Of a DNA stretch of 64,000 nt, positions 32,586 to 42,889 are shown piece after piece. Each line of letters opens with the position of its first letter. Positions within the stretch are counted from its first letter, which is position 1. The DNA is from Wyeomyia smithii (Eukaryota; Arthropoda; Insecta; Diptera; Culicidae). The translations under genes were made by a program, and so were the position numbers. The stretch lies in NCBI RefSeq assembly GCF_029784165.1, contig NC_073694.1, positions 162,452,342-162,516,341 on the forward strand. The letters run 5' to 3'. Below the pieces are notes generated by a model that was given only the letters and a program-made list of their open reading frames with translations, searched no databases and was not told the DNA's origin.

Positions 32586-34074
32586 ACAAAAAAGCAAGTT
32601 ATTCATTTTACCAATTCAAACAAAAACATGAACGAGTAAAAAACTTAATTGTAATTTATTTGCAACTTTACATCGATTTTTTTAGATTTTTTATTTTTTT
32701 AGTTTTGTTCAGAAAAGTTTTAGGCAACTGAATTATCTATCTAAAAAATTTTTAAAAAAAAAAGTGATGATCGATTTTTTATAGTCACTTTTTGTTTTTG
32801 AATTTTTTTCTTCAGTACAGGATCTCAAATTGAATTTTTTTAAATATTTTTTATAGAAGCTCAGACAGTCTTCTCAAAATCATCCCTTGACAACTTTTCT
32901 CTATCTTTTGTCGTTATTCAGATATATCGATTTATAAAAACACAACTGCAGATTTTTTCATACGTTTGTACAGATAAATTTTCCAAAAAAAAATTAAAAC
33001 CACCGATTTTACGTATTTAGTTATTGATTAAACATTTTCAATAAAAAAAATAAATTTTAAAAAATTTCCCGATTTTATCACTTTCCCTATTTTATCACGC
33101 CAAAAATTATCAGTTTTTGGATACATTTCCCGACTTTTATTCACCACAATTATTTCTGAACTCTTGCCCGCTTTTCTTTACGTTTGCTAGCTGCTTTTCA
33201 TCTTCTATTCATAAATTTTTGAACGGTGTTTTTTTAATTTTTGCCTTGTTATCTTTGTAGTTGTACACATTTTCCGTTTTCCATCGCCCATTTCCAGATC
33301 CTGCTTATGTACTTTTTTCGACATTTCCTTTTTTTCTCATGTACATGTATGTTAGGCTGAAAGACGCATGCCTTTATCTGTATGCCTATTTTTTCGCCAT
33401 TCATGCATGATACTCTTTGCACAATGAAGATTTCATTAGGAATCTCTTTTTTTGTGTCACAACATGAAAAATAATGGCCAGAAGCAAATTGAATTTAGCT
33501 GCAAGATTTTATATGAGTGAAAGAGATAAAGCAATTTAACATGCTTGTTTCATCCCTTTTTATCAGATCTTAAGAAAAGAATAGAGAAATAGATACACAA
33601 ATAAAAATTAAAATGATAAATCATAATTCACCCAATTACTTTATAGTTGGTCAGTAAAAAGAGTAAACTGAAAACTGAAAAACCAGCGGCCAAACTTTTC
33701 TCCTTCATGCAATGCGTAAGCTCAAACTGTACAGAGTAGAAAGTGTAAATTAAACTAAAACTTTCGTGAAAATCTGTCTGGCCAATTTCTCCCTTCTCTA
33801 GTGCGGAGAGCGTCGCCGCCGCCTGGTGTGAAAAGAGTGTAATTAGTTTTTTATCTCCGCAGGGCACTTTCCCGAATCGTTCCGATTTTTCCGCATTCTT
33901 TCCCGCACCAGCGGCAACTGCTGCAACAACCGGAGATTTCTGATGATGCGAGCTGGCAGATGATAATCTCGAGTGTCGCTATTCATCTCGAACTTCTCCT
34001 TCTTCTACTTTGCCACTGGTCGGAAAGCAGCCCGCGGGATGCTGGCAAACATTTCTTTGCTGCATTCTTTTTTT
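32586..34074. other. No feature recognised
   Basis: AT-rich, with many T- and A-runs. The frame at 33628-33867 (minus) shows nothing identifiable. The right edge is a long T-run that served as the E3 insertion point. Confidence 0.45.
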
Positions 34075-35879
34075 TTGAAGTAGAATACTTCTCTCAGGAA
34101 GTTCGGCTACATAGGGATGTGAAATGAAAATCTAAAACCGAAAAAAGTGAAAAATATGTCCAATTTCAAATGCTAATAAACCGATTAGTATTCGATGGAT
34201 TTCCTTCATTCTTGCAGCAATAGATTGGAAAATCTTCTAAGATTCTTCCCAAAATAAGATAATTGTAATTTTATTATTCACACTATTGTACTATTGAAAA
34301 TAGTCAAGCCTTGTCAAAACGAAAATTTCGACCCCTGATTGGTCGTTATATGCTTGCTTCCCAAGCACGGTCGACAGAATCATATACCTTGCAATTGAAA
34401 ACATGCTATTTGGCCTATATAAGAGCCTGTTTCAGCCGGAGCCGCTCATAATAGTTCTGAACAGCGACGACAGCAGTCCTCCCTTAGCAGCAGCGGGAGC
34501 GAGCAGTGGGTACCATCGATAGCGGAAAGCGGCCACAACTGTGGCATGGCTGTGGATAGGCGCAGCAGTTCCAGCGGATCTCACCATCGATAGCAGCAGG
34601 GCCAGCAGATGCAGTTACAGTGGATACCAATGGCGGCCACAACTGTGGCATGGCTACGGATAGTGTTGCAGTTGCTCAGCAGTTAGGCCAGCGTATAGCG
34701 GCCACAACTGTGGCATGGCTATGCGCATAGCGTAGCATCAGACAGCGACAGCAGCAGTCGTCCTTCCTCAGCAGCAGCACTAGCCCTGTGGTTGGTCACC
34801 ACGTCTCAGGAGCAGCGCGGTTTTTCTCAGCGTGTGTCGCCAGACAGCCATTATTCCCCCCGTGTTGGGGCAGTATGATGTTTGCCATCAGGAAATCCAG
34901 TTTCGGAAATCAAAATGCCTTTTTGAAGGCAAATAAACAAGTCATTGAAAGTTAATAATTTTTATCAACGCAAGCAAGCATTCTGTGTTGCATCCTAGCA
35001 ATTTAAATTTGTCGCACCCGTCTAATTTACTGAATGTGAAATAGCTTCCACAGTGCATGTTGTCCGTGTATCTTATTTCCCCCAATGTTAGGGCAGCTCA
35101 AAGGTTGTAATTAGCAACCGATTTTGAACCACACCATGCTTTTTTCAAGGCAAATAAAAAATAATTGAAGGTTAATAATTTTTTGGCATCAACACAAGCA
35201 GACATTCTATGCGGGATGCAATCAAATTCTGTTGTAGTTGTCTAATTTTTACTTTCACTTTATTTAGTAAACCCCCCACTGTAGGGGCAGCGCAAAGGCT
35301 GCGATCAGCATAACCGACATTGAATAATAAATTTCCCTGTTAGTACGCATTCACAAAAGCAGTTAGTCCGACTATGCAGAGCTAATATGAAGTCGATTCA
35401 ATCAATCAGCATAAACAGAATTTCGTCGTCTCCCAGCTGCCAAGTTGCAACATGATGCAACACGCAACAGCGAGCAAACGAAATCGCTTGATGTTACAAA
35501 CCGCAATAAGATACGGGTTAAAACCGTTGCGTGTGTGAGAGCACCATCGGTGTTTATTCGCTGGATACACTATCTACTGTCTACTGAACGCAATAATCTG
35601 CTTACATGCGACACGGGGACGGGAACATTTTCTTCAACGAAGCTGCGCAACACGACACAAAACATGTTATTTTGTTGCTTCAATGAGAGTGCTATCGGTC
35701 CGGCTCGACAAGAAATCATTTTTGTGCATCCGTGCTACGAAACTGAGGAAAAACTTTAGAAACTGAAAAAAGAGGTGGAGCTTATCAAATGATCGCTATA
35801 TCATTCCACCACGTACGTGAAATAATTCATTCCTATTTTCATCCCTATATAAGAGCCTGTTTTAGTCCAAGCCGCTCAT
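34075..35879 (+). mobile_element. E3, left part (interrupted by J2)
   Basis: Starts TTGAAGTAGAATACTT at 34075. Contains a promoter at 34416, three copies of the hairpin word GCCACAACTGTGGC (about 34530-34715), CCCCCCGTGTTGGGG and CCCCCCACTGTAGGGG hairpins, a stem-loop at 34916, and a second promoter at 35846. It matches 50378-52182 over 1805 bp with equal length. The element resumes at 42890 after J2. Confidence 0.78.
35846..35879 (+). promoter_or_regulatory. E3 TATA/initiator promoter immediately upstream of J2
   Basis: TATATAAG at 35846-35853 and TCAT with its A at 35878, 32 nt downstream. J2 begins at 35880, so this promoter would start transcription 1-2 nt before the retrotransposon. The uninterrupted version is at 52149-52182. 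Confidence 0.6.
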
Positions 35880-37201
35880 CATTGATCATTCTCTGCTAGC
35901 GTGTTGAGCAGTACAGTTGTTTATTTTCGCTCCGTTCACTTTGTACGTTCGTTCGTAAGTTTTTATTTTCGCGTTGGAAACCGACGCTACGGTGAACCCT
36001 GACATGGGTAAATCGAAAACCGGTTCTAGTACGGGTAAACGGCCTCGACCTGGAAATGCCCCCGATTCGGCGGCTAAGAAGCTTTTGGCCAACAACAGAT
36101 TTGCTGTCTTGGAAAACTCCACGGACCCCGAAATAGTGAAAATAGTAGGAGGGTGGTATTCAAGACACGACCGCATGACGTTGACTACCGTATTCTTAAA
36201 TTCCATTAAAACAAATAGTAGAGGGAATTGCAACTCCAGTATTTGTTGCAATTTTATCTAACAGTGTATTTCTGAATGCTGAGACGTTAAAACGTTATAA
36301 ATTATAATATATACTAGAAGAATGGATCTCTCTTATTTAATCGCTGTCATTTCATACATATTCGAATCAAACCTTTGTTCGTAACTGCACTACCAAGACA
36401 ATCATTTAATTTAGCGCATTGGGTAAAATTTTCCTATCTAAGCAAAAAGCAAACTCAACGGAACTATCTGAAATTGGAGACCAGAACGATTCAAGCAAAA
36501 ATTTTAAATTTAAAAATTGTTTGACATTAAATAGATAAAGCTCATGCTAGGTTAGGTCCAGCCCAGCATATAACTTCATGTATTTAAAATAGTAGGAGGG
36601 TGGTATTAAAGACCCGACCGCATGACGTAGGACTCTATATTTTTCATCTAACAGTGCTTTCTCATTTGCTGACATTAGAGCGCTTTGAACAATAATTAAT
36701 AAATAATATAAATGACATATATGGATGAAACCTTATTTATATTGGCATTCCCGCTTCCCAGGTATTCGAATTAGACAAGCATTTGTTCGTAGTTTGAAAT
36801 GACAAGACAAACATTAGAATTAAGAAATTCGATGTATTCCGAGAATTGCGCTTATAGATCATCTTCATGTGTCGAGACATTGGGAAGATTCTCAATATAT
36901 TCGTTTTAGCACTAGACGAAACTGCTAGAAAATTACTATAGCTGTAAGCCTTTATTACAAAAATCCGTATTGTCCGTATGTCACTGGTGCGGTTTTGGAA
37001 TCAAAATGATGGGGTGAAATGTTCGAACGGTACGTTTTATACCAAGGCTTCGTCAGATAATTAGAAAGAAGGAGGAGCTAAGTAGATGATGGAATGGTAA
37101 GGAAAAATTTTTCTTGAAAGCTGCGCCGGCCGCTGTCGTAATATTAACAACAGCACAAACATGCATTTATGCAAGGTTTTTTCCGTTAGCAACAGCATTT
37201 T

Positions 37202-38234
37202 CACTACACTTTTCACTTTTTATTCGCTTTCACTATTTAATTCTATCACTTTTCACTTGCAAATACGTATTTCGGCACTGGCATAGTGCCTTCGTCAGTG
37301 CTTATTTGGACAGTGGAGAAAATAGCGAAACCCCAAGAATTTTATACCTAATTTGGTAAACGACTGGGGCAAATTTTAACTCAGAAAACGTAAACAACTT
37401 GAGTTAGGTAGAGAAATGTGCGGCCTGGTGATCCATGCCTTGTCGGGGAGTTTTCGGTAAAAATTTAAAAAGCCAAGAGAAATGATTACCCTGATCTCTG
37501 TTAAGGAGGGTAGCTGGGTTTTGTTTGAAAATTTCCAAACTTTCTGCGACATCTAATTTCCAAGGGGATGTTACTGATCGAACTAGACTAATGTTGTCGG
37601 TAGTCATAGCGTGATCTTCATGAAATATATGTTCGGCTATTTTGGATCTGAAATGGTGAGTTATTCCTTTTTCTGAGTCTTTCTTAGCCTTTACAAGTTC
37701 TGAAGTATGTTCCTTAAGCCGGATGTCTAAATTTCTTTTTGTTTGGCCAATGTAAACTTTATCACAATGTGGACATGCAACTTTATAAACACCCGCCCTA
37801 TGTAATTTGTCAATAGTGTCTTTAGTAGACCCCAACTTTGTTTTCATTTGATTATTTCTACTACTGTAGATAATATCGATACCAAATTTTCTAAATTTTC
37901 TACGAAGTTGACGAGTGAAACTGACGTCATATTCAACCACTACTCTTTTCCGATCTTCTGTTAGCGGAGTGAGTGTTGTGTGAGATTTCCTGTTTTGGAT
38001 TCGTTTCTTATTGTCATAAATGACTTGTATGGTTCTTCTGTTATATCCATTCTGCTCACCAATAACAAAAATATATTCCATTTCGTTTTTCTTACCTTCA
38101 TCTTCGTGAAAAGTGAAAAGTGATAGAATTAGTGAAAAGTGAAAAGTGATAGAATTAAATAGTGAAAGCGAATAAAAAGTGAAAAGTGTAGTGAAAATTT
38201 TTCTATCAAGACGCTCGAACATAAGTGAATAAAA
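37202..38234 (-). mobile_element. Penelope-like fragment within insert B
   Basis: Mirror of 6133-7165, with the same flanking 9-bp repeat and 61-bp inverted repeat. Confidence 0.82.
37404..38234 (-). CDS. Penelope-like GIY-YIG endonuclease domain, second copy
   Basis: Same translation as the frame at 6133-6963, with GVYKVACPHCDKVYIGQTKR, RLKEH, AESLEI and LLNRD. The copy without change on the opposite strand shows that inserts A and B separated recently or were homogenised. 5'-truncated: no polymerase domain. Confidence 0.8.
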   Translation of the reverse strand, partial: FYSLMFERLDRKIFTTLFTFYSLSLFNSITFHFSLILSLFTFHEDEGKKNEMEYIFVIGEQNGYNRRTIQVIYDNKKRIQNRKSHTTLTPLTEDRKRVVVEYDVSFTRQLRRKFRKFGIDIIYSSRNNQMKTKLGSTKDTIDKLHRAGVYKVACPHCDKVYIGQTKRNLDIRLKEHTSELVKAKKDSEKGITHHFRSKIAEHIFHEDHAMTTDNISLVRSVTSPWKLDVAESLEIFKQNPATLLNRDQGNHFSWLFKFLPKTPRQGMDHQAAHFST

Positions 38235-39998
38235 CAGCATTTTGTAAAACAGAAAATTCAATTAACCGCTTCTATTATAAAACTTCGAGGCACCAGAAGG
38301 TGCCATTTGCCGATTATTCTCGTTTACTGGTTATTCCGTCCAGAATTCCAGTCATTTTAGTATATTGCAGTAGCCATGTATTACTTACAGCCACCAGCAT
38401 TACGGGTGAAACCGGCACGAGATGACCGGTACTCTTTTGTTATTCCTCTTTTCAGCTGCTATCACCTAGCGTCCGCATGTCACTGGTGCGGTTTTGGAAT
38501 TAAAATGATGGGGAGCCGGCCGCTGTCGTAAAATTAACACCAACAAAAAGATGCATATTTGCAAGGTTTTTTCCGCTAGCAGCAGCATAAACATCGGAAA
38601 CAGAAAGTGACAACAACAATAACAACAAAGTCAGATCGATTGTATCCGTTAGTGTCGACTGTGCTTGGGAAGAGAGGTAGTGATTGGCTGCGCGGTATGA
38701 TTTAGACAATCGATATTGATTACCAATTTTTCAATAGTGTATCTCAAAAAATAGTTTGTTTTTGTTACATAAATTTAACCGTAAAAGAATTTCTGATCGA
38801 TTGATGCCAAAACCTCGAAAACCTGATTATAGATGACTGCAAAATAAGCGCTCAAAACCTGACCACTTTTCCCTGGTTTTCCCTGGTTGAATTACTAGAT
38901 TTTCAAATTCAGGGGCCTAACTTCGATATAGACGTTAGTCAACGTCAAAAGAGAAAATTCCACCCTTCTATGTGAAAGGATTTCCAGAAGGTCTTCGTGA
39001 AGCAATTGTCTTTTACATCGAGAAAGGACTGAAATGCACTATCCGTATGTGCTCTGACGGCTACAAACTGATGGTTCCGTCATTGAATCACTACAAGGCG
39101 GTGCAAGTAATACTGCAGCAGCGTAAGGTGGAATATTTCTCCCATGACATTGAAGCAGAAAAACCGCTCAAGGTTGTTCTCCGTGGTCTTCCAGACATGG
39201 AAATTGACACTCTGTTAGAGGAACTGAAGGCAAATGGACTCAAGCCAATACAGATCCATAAGATGTCACGCCACAACAAGACTCGGAAGTACCGCGACCA
39301 ATTGTACCTTATCAACCTGGAGAAAAATTCAACATGTTTGGCGGATTTGCAGTCCATTCGTGCCCTTTTCCACATCATTGTGGCCTGGGAGCGCTACAAA
39401 CCAGTTCATCGAGATGTGACCCAATGTTCCAATTGCCTGTTGTTTGGACATGGGACTAAAAACTGCCATATGGCCTCCCGCTGCATCAAATGCGGACAAA
39501 CGCACGCACCCGACGCCTGCCAATTGATGGAAACTGCCGATCCTGTCTGCGCAAATTGTGGAGCTGATCATAAGGCCACCAGTCGTTCCTGCCCAAAGCG
39601 GGCGGAGTTCATCGAGATCCGCTAAAGAGCCTCAACCAACAACCAACCCGGTCGGAGAAAAATCCCAGTGCCAGTGAATAACGAACAAAATTTTCCAGTC
39701 ATCGCATCGCGACGTGCAATCCCAGTGCTTCCACCTCTCCCACTGAATAATCGGCTTACAACCTCGTTTGCCGATGTCGCAGCATCGAGCCGTTCCTCGC
39801 CTCCCCCGGGGCTCCCAGGGCTTACAACTCCTGCCACTGGAATGAAGTTTACCCGCACAGACGCCGAAGAAAACAACGCAGATTCCCTTCTCACTACTGA
39901 AGAGTTCGTGCATCTCCTGGCCGAAGCATTCGTAGCCCTTCGCACCTGTAAAACCAGAGCTGAACAGCTGCAAGCAGCAGTTTCCATCCTCACCAAAT

Positions 39999-42662
39999 AT
40001 GGCCCGTGAATGCATTAACATCGCTAACTGGAACGCTTGCTCGTTAAAGAGCAAAGCCATCGAATTCGCTGATTTCCTCAACGAGCGGACTATCGACGTA
40101 GCTATCATCACCGAGACACATCTAAAACCTGGCGTCAACATCTACCTCCCCGACTTTCGAGTTGTTCGGCTCGATCGTACCCACTCAGCGGGTGGAGGCG
40201 TAGCCATCGCGTTGAGGAAGAACATCTGCTGTAAGCTGCTGCCCAGTTTCAACTTAAAAGTCATCGAAGCGGTTGGGGTCGAGGTTTCTACCCCTGTCGG
40301 CCCTATTATTATCATAGCCGCCTACTGTCCGTCGCAAGTCAGCTCAAGGAACGATTCATCCTCTAATCTGAAACAAGATCTCGTCAAGCTTACCAGACAT
40401 CGGCAAAACTTCATCTTGGCTGGTGACCTCAATGCCAAACATCAAGCCTGGGGCAACACTCGAATCAATCCAAATGGCAAAGTCGTCCACAATGACCTAC
40501 AAGCATCTTCGTACATCATCCTGAGCCCAGACTCCCCCACCCGGTTGAGTCGCTCCGGTGTCCATTCGACTATCGATTTTTTCATCACCAACATGGCAAA
40601 CCTTTCAAATCCGATCGTCTACCAGGAACTGAGCTCCGACCACTTTCCAGTGGTGGCCGAAGTGGGCTACTCCGCCAATCGATTTCGTGCTCGTCGTCGC
40701 AACTACCATCGTGCTGACTGGCCACGGTTCCAGCAGTTCATCGACGCCAACATCCGCTACAACATCGAGCTTGAATCGACGGACGACATCGATCAGTGCT
40801 TGCAGATCATCGACGAGGCTCTATCCTTAGCCCGTGACCAACACATCCCTGCTTCTGACCTGGTGAGTAACACTCTGAATCTAGACAGCCTAACTAAATC
40901 TTATATAAGACTTCGTAACACAACTAGGCGCCATTTTCAACGTACTGGCCTGCCTCACTTAAAGTCTTACTGCAATCGTCTTAATAAAATCATTAAGGCC
41001 CGGTTGGTGGATCTCAGAAACAAAAGCTTTGAAAGTCATCTTCGCTCTCTCCCAGATTGTGCAAACCCCTTCTGGAAATTAACTAAACTTCTGAAAAACA
41101 AGCCGAGACCTGTCCCTCCTCTCTCCCATTCTGATCAACAAGCTGGCCAAGTTCAGCTAATAACACCAGCTGAAAAAGCTAATGCACTTGGCCAGCATTT
41201 CGTAAATTCTCACAATCTTGGTCGTTCCCTGGTGAGCCCCTTTGAGCCTGATGTGGCAGCTACAATGTCCAGAATCGCTGTGACCCCTCTAGTTGTCCCA
41301 GAGGAATCTATAATTTCTGCAGACGAGGTAATGGCAGCCATCAAATCATGTAAAAATATGAAGGCCGCGGGTGTCGATGGGGTGGTCAATCTCGAATTGA
41401 AAAATTTGAGCGTTGACTTCTTTCATCACCTCGCAAAGATCTTCAATAAGTGTTTGGAACTTGGCTACTTCCCGTCCCGTTGGAAGCTCGCCAAAGTTAT
41501 CCCCATCCATAAACCTGGGAAGGATCCCACTGACGCTAAAAGCTACCGGCCCATTAGCCTCCTTTCATCTATTTCGAAATTGTTCGAAAAACTGATTCTG
41601 AGACGTATACTAGAGTTTGCTGATCAGAACAACATCTTCCTTAGAGAGCAATTTGGGTTCAGGAAGGGGCACTCCACTGTGCACCAGCTCACCCGGGTAA
41701 CGAACATTATCAGGCGGAACAAGTCTGTTTCCAAAACAACTGCCATGGCGTTGTTGGACGTTGAGAAAGCGTTTGACAACGTCTGGCACGATGGTCTTGT
41801 TTATAAGCTGCATCGGTGCAACTTCCCGATCTTCCTTGTGAAAATCATCAAAAATTATCTGTCGGGTAGATCATTTAGGGTCTGCTTGAACAACTCCCAG
41901 TCTGATACATTTAATGTTGATGCTGGGGTCCCCCAGGGTAGCCTCTTGGGTCCTATCCTCTTTAACATCTTTACGTCAGACGTTCCTCCCCTTCCGGATG
42001 GTGGTGTACTGTCCATGTTCGCGGACGACACTGCCATCATGTACAAAGGGCGAGTGATCCGTTCGCTGACTAGAAAACTTCAAGCAGGCCTGGATGTTCT
42101 ATCCGGCTACTTCAACAACTGGAAGATTTGCATCAATGCGGCTAAAACACAGGCCATCTTATTTCCCCACTCAAACTCACGTCGACTTGTTCCGCCTGAC
42201 GACGTCAGGCTAAAAATTAATAATTCACCCATCGAATGGTCGAGAGAGGTGGGATACCTCGGTCTTGTTCTGGACAGCAAGCTTATATTCAGATCACATG
42301 TGGAAAAAACATCAATCAAAGGCAACATCCTAATTAAATCTCTATACCCACTGATAAACAGAAAATCCAAACTGTCCCTGAAGAACAAGCTTGCTGTCCA
42401 TAAAATGATTATCCTGCCAGTATTAGAATACGGTTTGCCAATCTGGGAGAGTTGTGCCAAGTATCACCATGATAAATTACAGGTTATCCAAAATAAGATC
42501 CTAAGGATGATCCTTAACAGTCCTCCAAGAACGCGTAATTCTGAGATCCACCAGCTAGCCGGTCTAGATACACTTTTGGTGCGCAAACAGGCAATTCTGT
42601 CTAGATTCAGGGATGCTTGCCAGAGGTCAATTCACGAGGAAATTCGATCTTTGTCAATTTAG
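39999..42662 (+). CDS. J2 ORF2: intact endonuclease-reverse transcriptase
   Basis: An uninterrupted 887-residue frame from the ATG at 39999, which overlaps the ORF1 stop by 11 nt, to the TAG at 42660. Residues ~3-228 are an APE-like endonuclease (NIANWNACS, TETHLKPG, GGGVAIAL, GDLNAKHQAWG, TIDFFI, SSDHFPV). RT motifs follow: SYRPISLLSSISKLFEKLI, EQFGFRKGHSTVHQLTRV, ALLDVEKAFDNVWHD near 587, AGVPQGSLLGPILFN, FADDTAIM near 674, and YLGLVLD. It ends with SLYPLINRKSKLSLKNKLAV and PIWESCAKYH. The enzyme would nick DNA and prime reverse transcription at the nick. All catalytic residues I can check are present. ORF1 is broken, so movement would need ORF1 protein from elsewhere. Confidence 0.95.
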   Translation: MARECINIANWNACSLKSKAIEFADFLNERTIDVAIITETHLKPGVNIYLPDFRVVRLDRTHSAGGGVAIALRKNICCKLLPSFNLKVIEAVGVEVSTPVGPIIIIAAYCPSQVSSRNDSSSNLKQDLVKLTRHRQNFILAGDLNAKHQAWGNTRINPNGKVVHNDLQASSYIILSPDSPTRLSRSGVHSTIDFFITNMANLSNPIVYQELSSDHFPVVAEVGYSANRFRARRRNYHRADWPRFQQFIDANIRYNIELESTDDIDQCLQIIDEALSLARDQHIPASDLVSNTLNLDSLTKSYIRLRNTTRRHFQRTGLPHLKSYCNRLNKIIKARLVDLRNKSFESHLRSLPDCANPFWKLTKLLKNKPRPVPPLSHSDQQAGQVQLITPAEKANALGQHFVNSHNLGRSLVSPFEPDVAATMSRIAVTPLVVPEESIISADEVMAAIKSCKNMKAAGVDGVVNLELKNLSVDFFHHLAKIFNKCLELGYFPSRWKLAKVIPIHKPGKDPTDAKSYRPISLLSSISKLFEKLILRRILEFADQNNIFLREQFGFRKGHSTVHQLTRVTNIIRRNKSVSKTTAMALLDVEKAFDNVWHDGLVYKLHRCNFPIFLVKIIKNYLSGRSFRVCLNNSQSDTFNVDAGVPQGSLLGPILFNIFTSDVPPLPDGGVLSMFADDTAIMYKGRVIRSLTRKLQAGLDVLSGYFNNWKICINAAKTQAILFPHSNSRRLVPPDDVRLKINNSPIEWSREVGYLGLVLDSKLIFRSHVEKTSIKGNILIKSLYPLINRKSKLSLKNKLAVHKMIILPVLEYGLPIWESCAKYHHDKLQVIQNKILRMILNSPPRTRNSEIHQLAGLDTLLVRKQAILSRFRDACQRSIHEEIRSLSI

Positions 42663-42889
42663 TTTTTAAGATAGTATTAGTTAGGTAGGTTATTCAATTT
42701 TATTTAAATTCATAAAATTACCGTGCCATTGAGGCAAAGATGTAAAATTAATCTTCAAGATAATTCAAAAAACCAATCTAAATGCACTACTACGAACAAA
42801 GATGACGAGCCTTTAGGGCTGACCAATTATCCTGTCATAAAATATACCTCTGTAAACAATATCAAAAATAAAAGACAATTCAGCAGCAG

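Larger units (their letters stand above)
36140..38948 (-). mobile_element. Insert B: inverted twin of insert A, inside J2 ORF1
   Basis: 2809 bp, the same length as A and, wherever I compared, the same sequence on the opposite strand (position p in A maps to 44367-p). The ends obey the same rule: TTGACGTTGACTA at 38948 reading left, CCTCCTACTATTT ending at 36140. The host lacks a duplication and its reading frame closes perfectly across T^T (A^A on this strand). Includes R695 blocks and the Penelope-like fragment. Confidence 0.75.
36004..40009 (+). pseudogene. J2 ORF1, split by insert B (exonic parts 36004-36139 and 38949-40009) with one nonsense codon
   Basis: Begins MGKSKTGSSTGKRPRPG at 36004. 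The frame runs to 36139, is interrupted by 2809 bp, and resumes at 38949 (EKIPPFYVKGFPEG); removing the insert restores the frame exactly. Three CCHC-type knuckles follow: CSNCLLFGHGTKNC, CIKCGQTHAPDAC and CANCGADHKATSRSC. A TAA at 39623-39625 interrupts the frame just after AEFIEIR, where J1 has a sense codon in KHIRKQAS. The same frame then stays open through a Pro-rich tail to ILTKYGP and TGA at 40009. RNA-binding Gag-like role as for J1 ORF1. Doubly disabled. Confidence 0.88.
35880..42889 (+). mobile_element. J2: full-length jockey-clade LINE interrupted by insert B
   Basis: Flanked by a 13-bp target duplication CCAAGCCGCTCAT at 35867-35879 and 42890-42902. The unoccupied site is at 52170-52182 in E6. 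The 5' end carries TCATTCTCTGCTAG and GTTGAGCAGTACAGTT, related to J1. The 3' end is ACAATTCAGCAGCAG, with no poly-A. Insert B splits ORF1; ORF2 is complete. Without B the element is 4.2 kb. Confidence 0.93.

Noticed and set aside
35445..35759. Frame starting MQHDATRNSEQ in five E copies (61 or 104 codons)
   Set aside because: The C-terminal part differs completely between E types by module exchange and no domain is visible. Kept as a possibility but not called as a gene.
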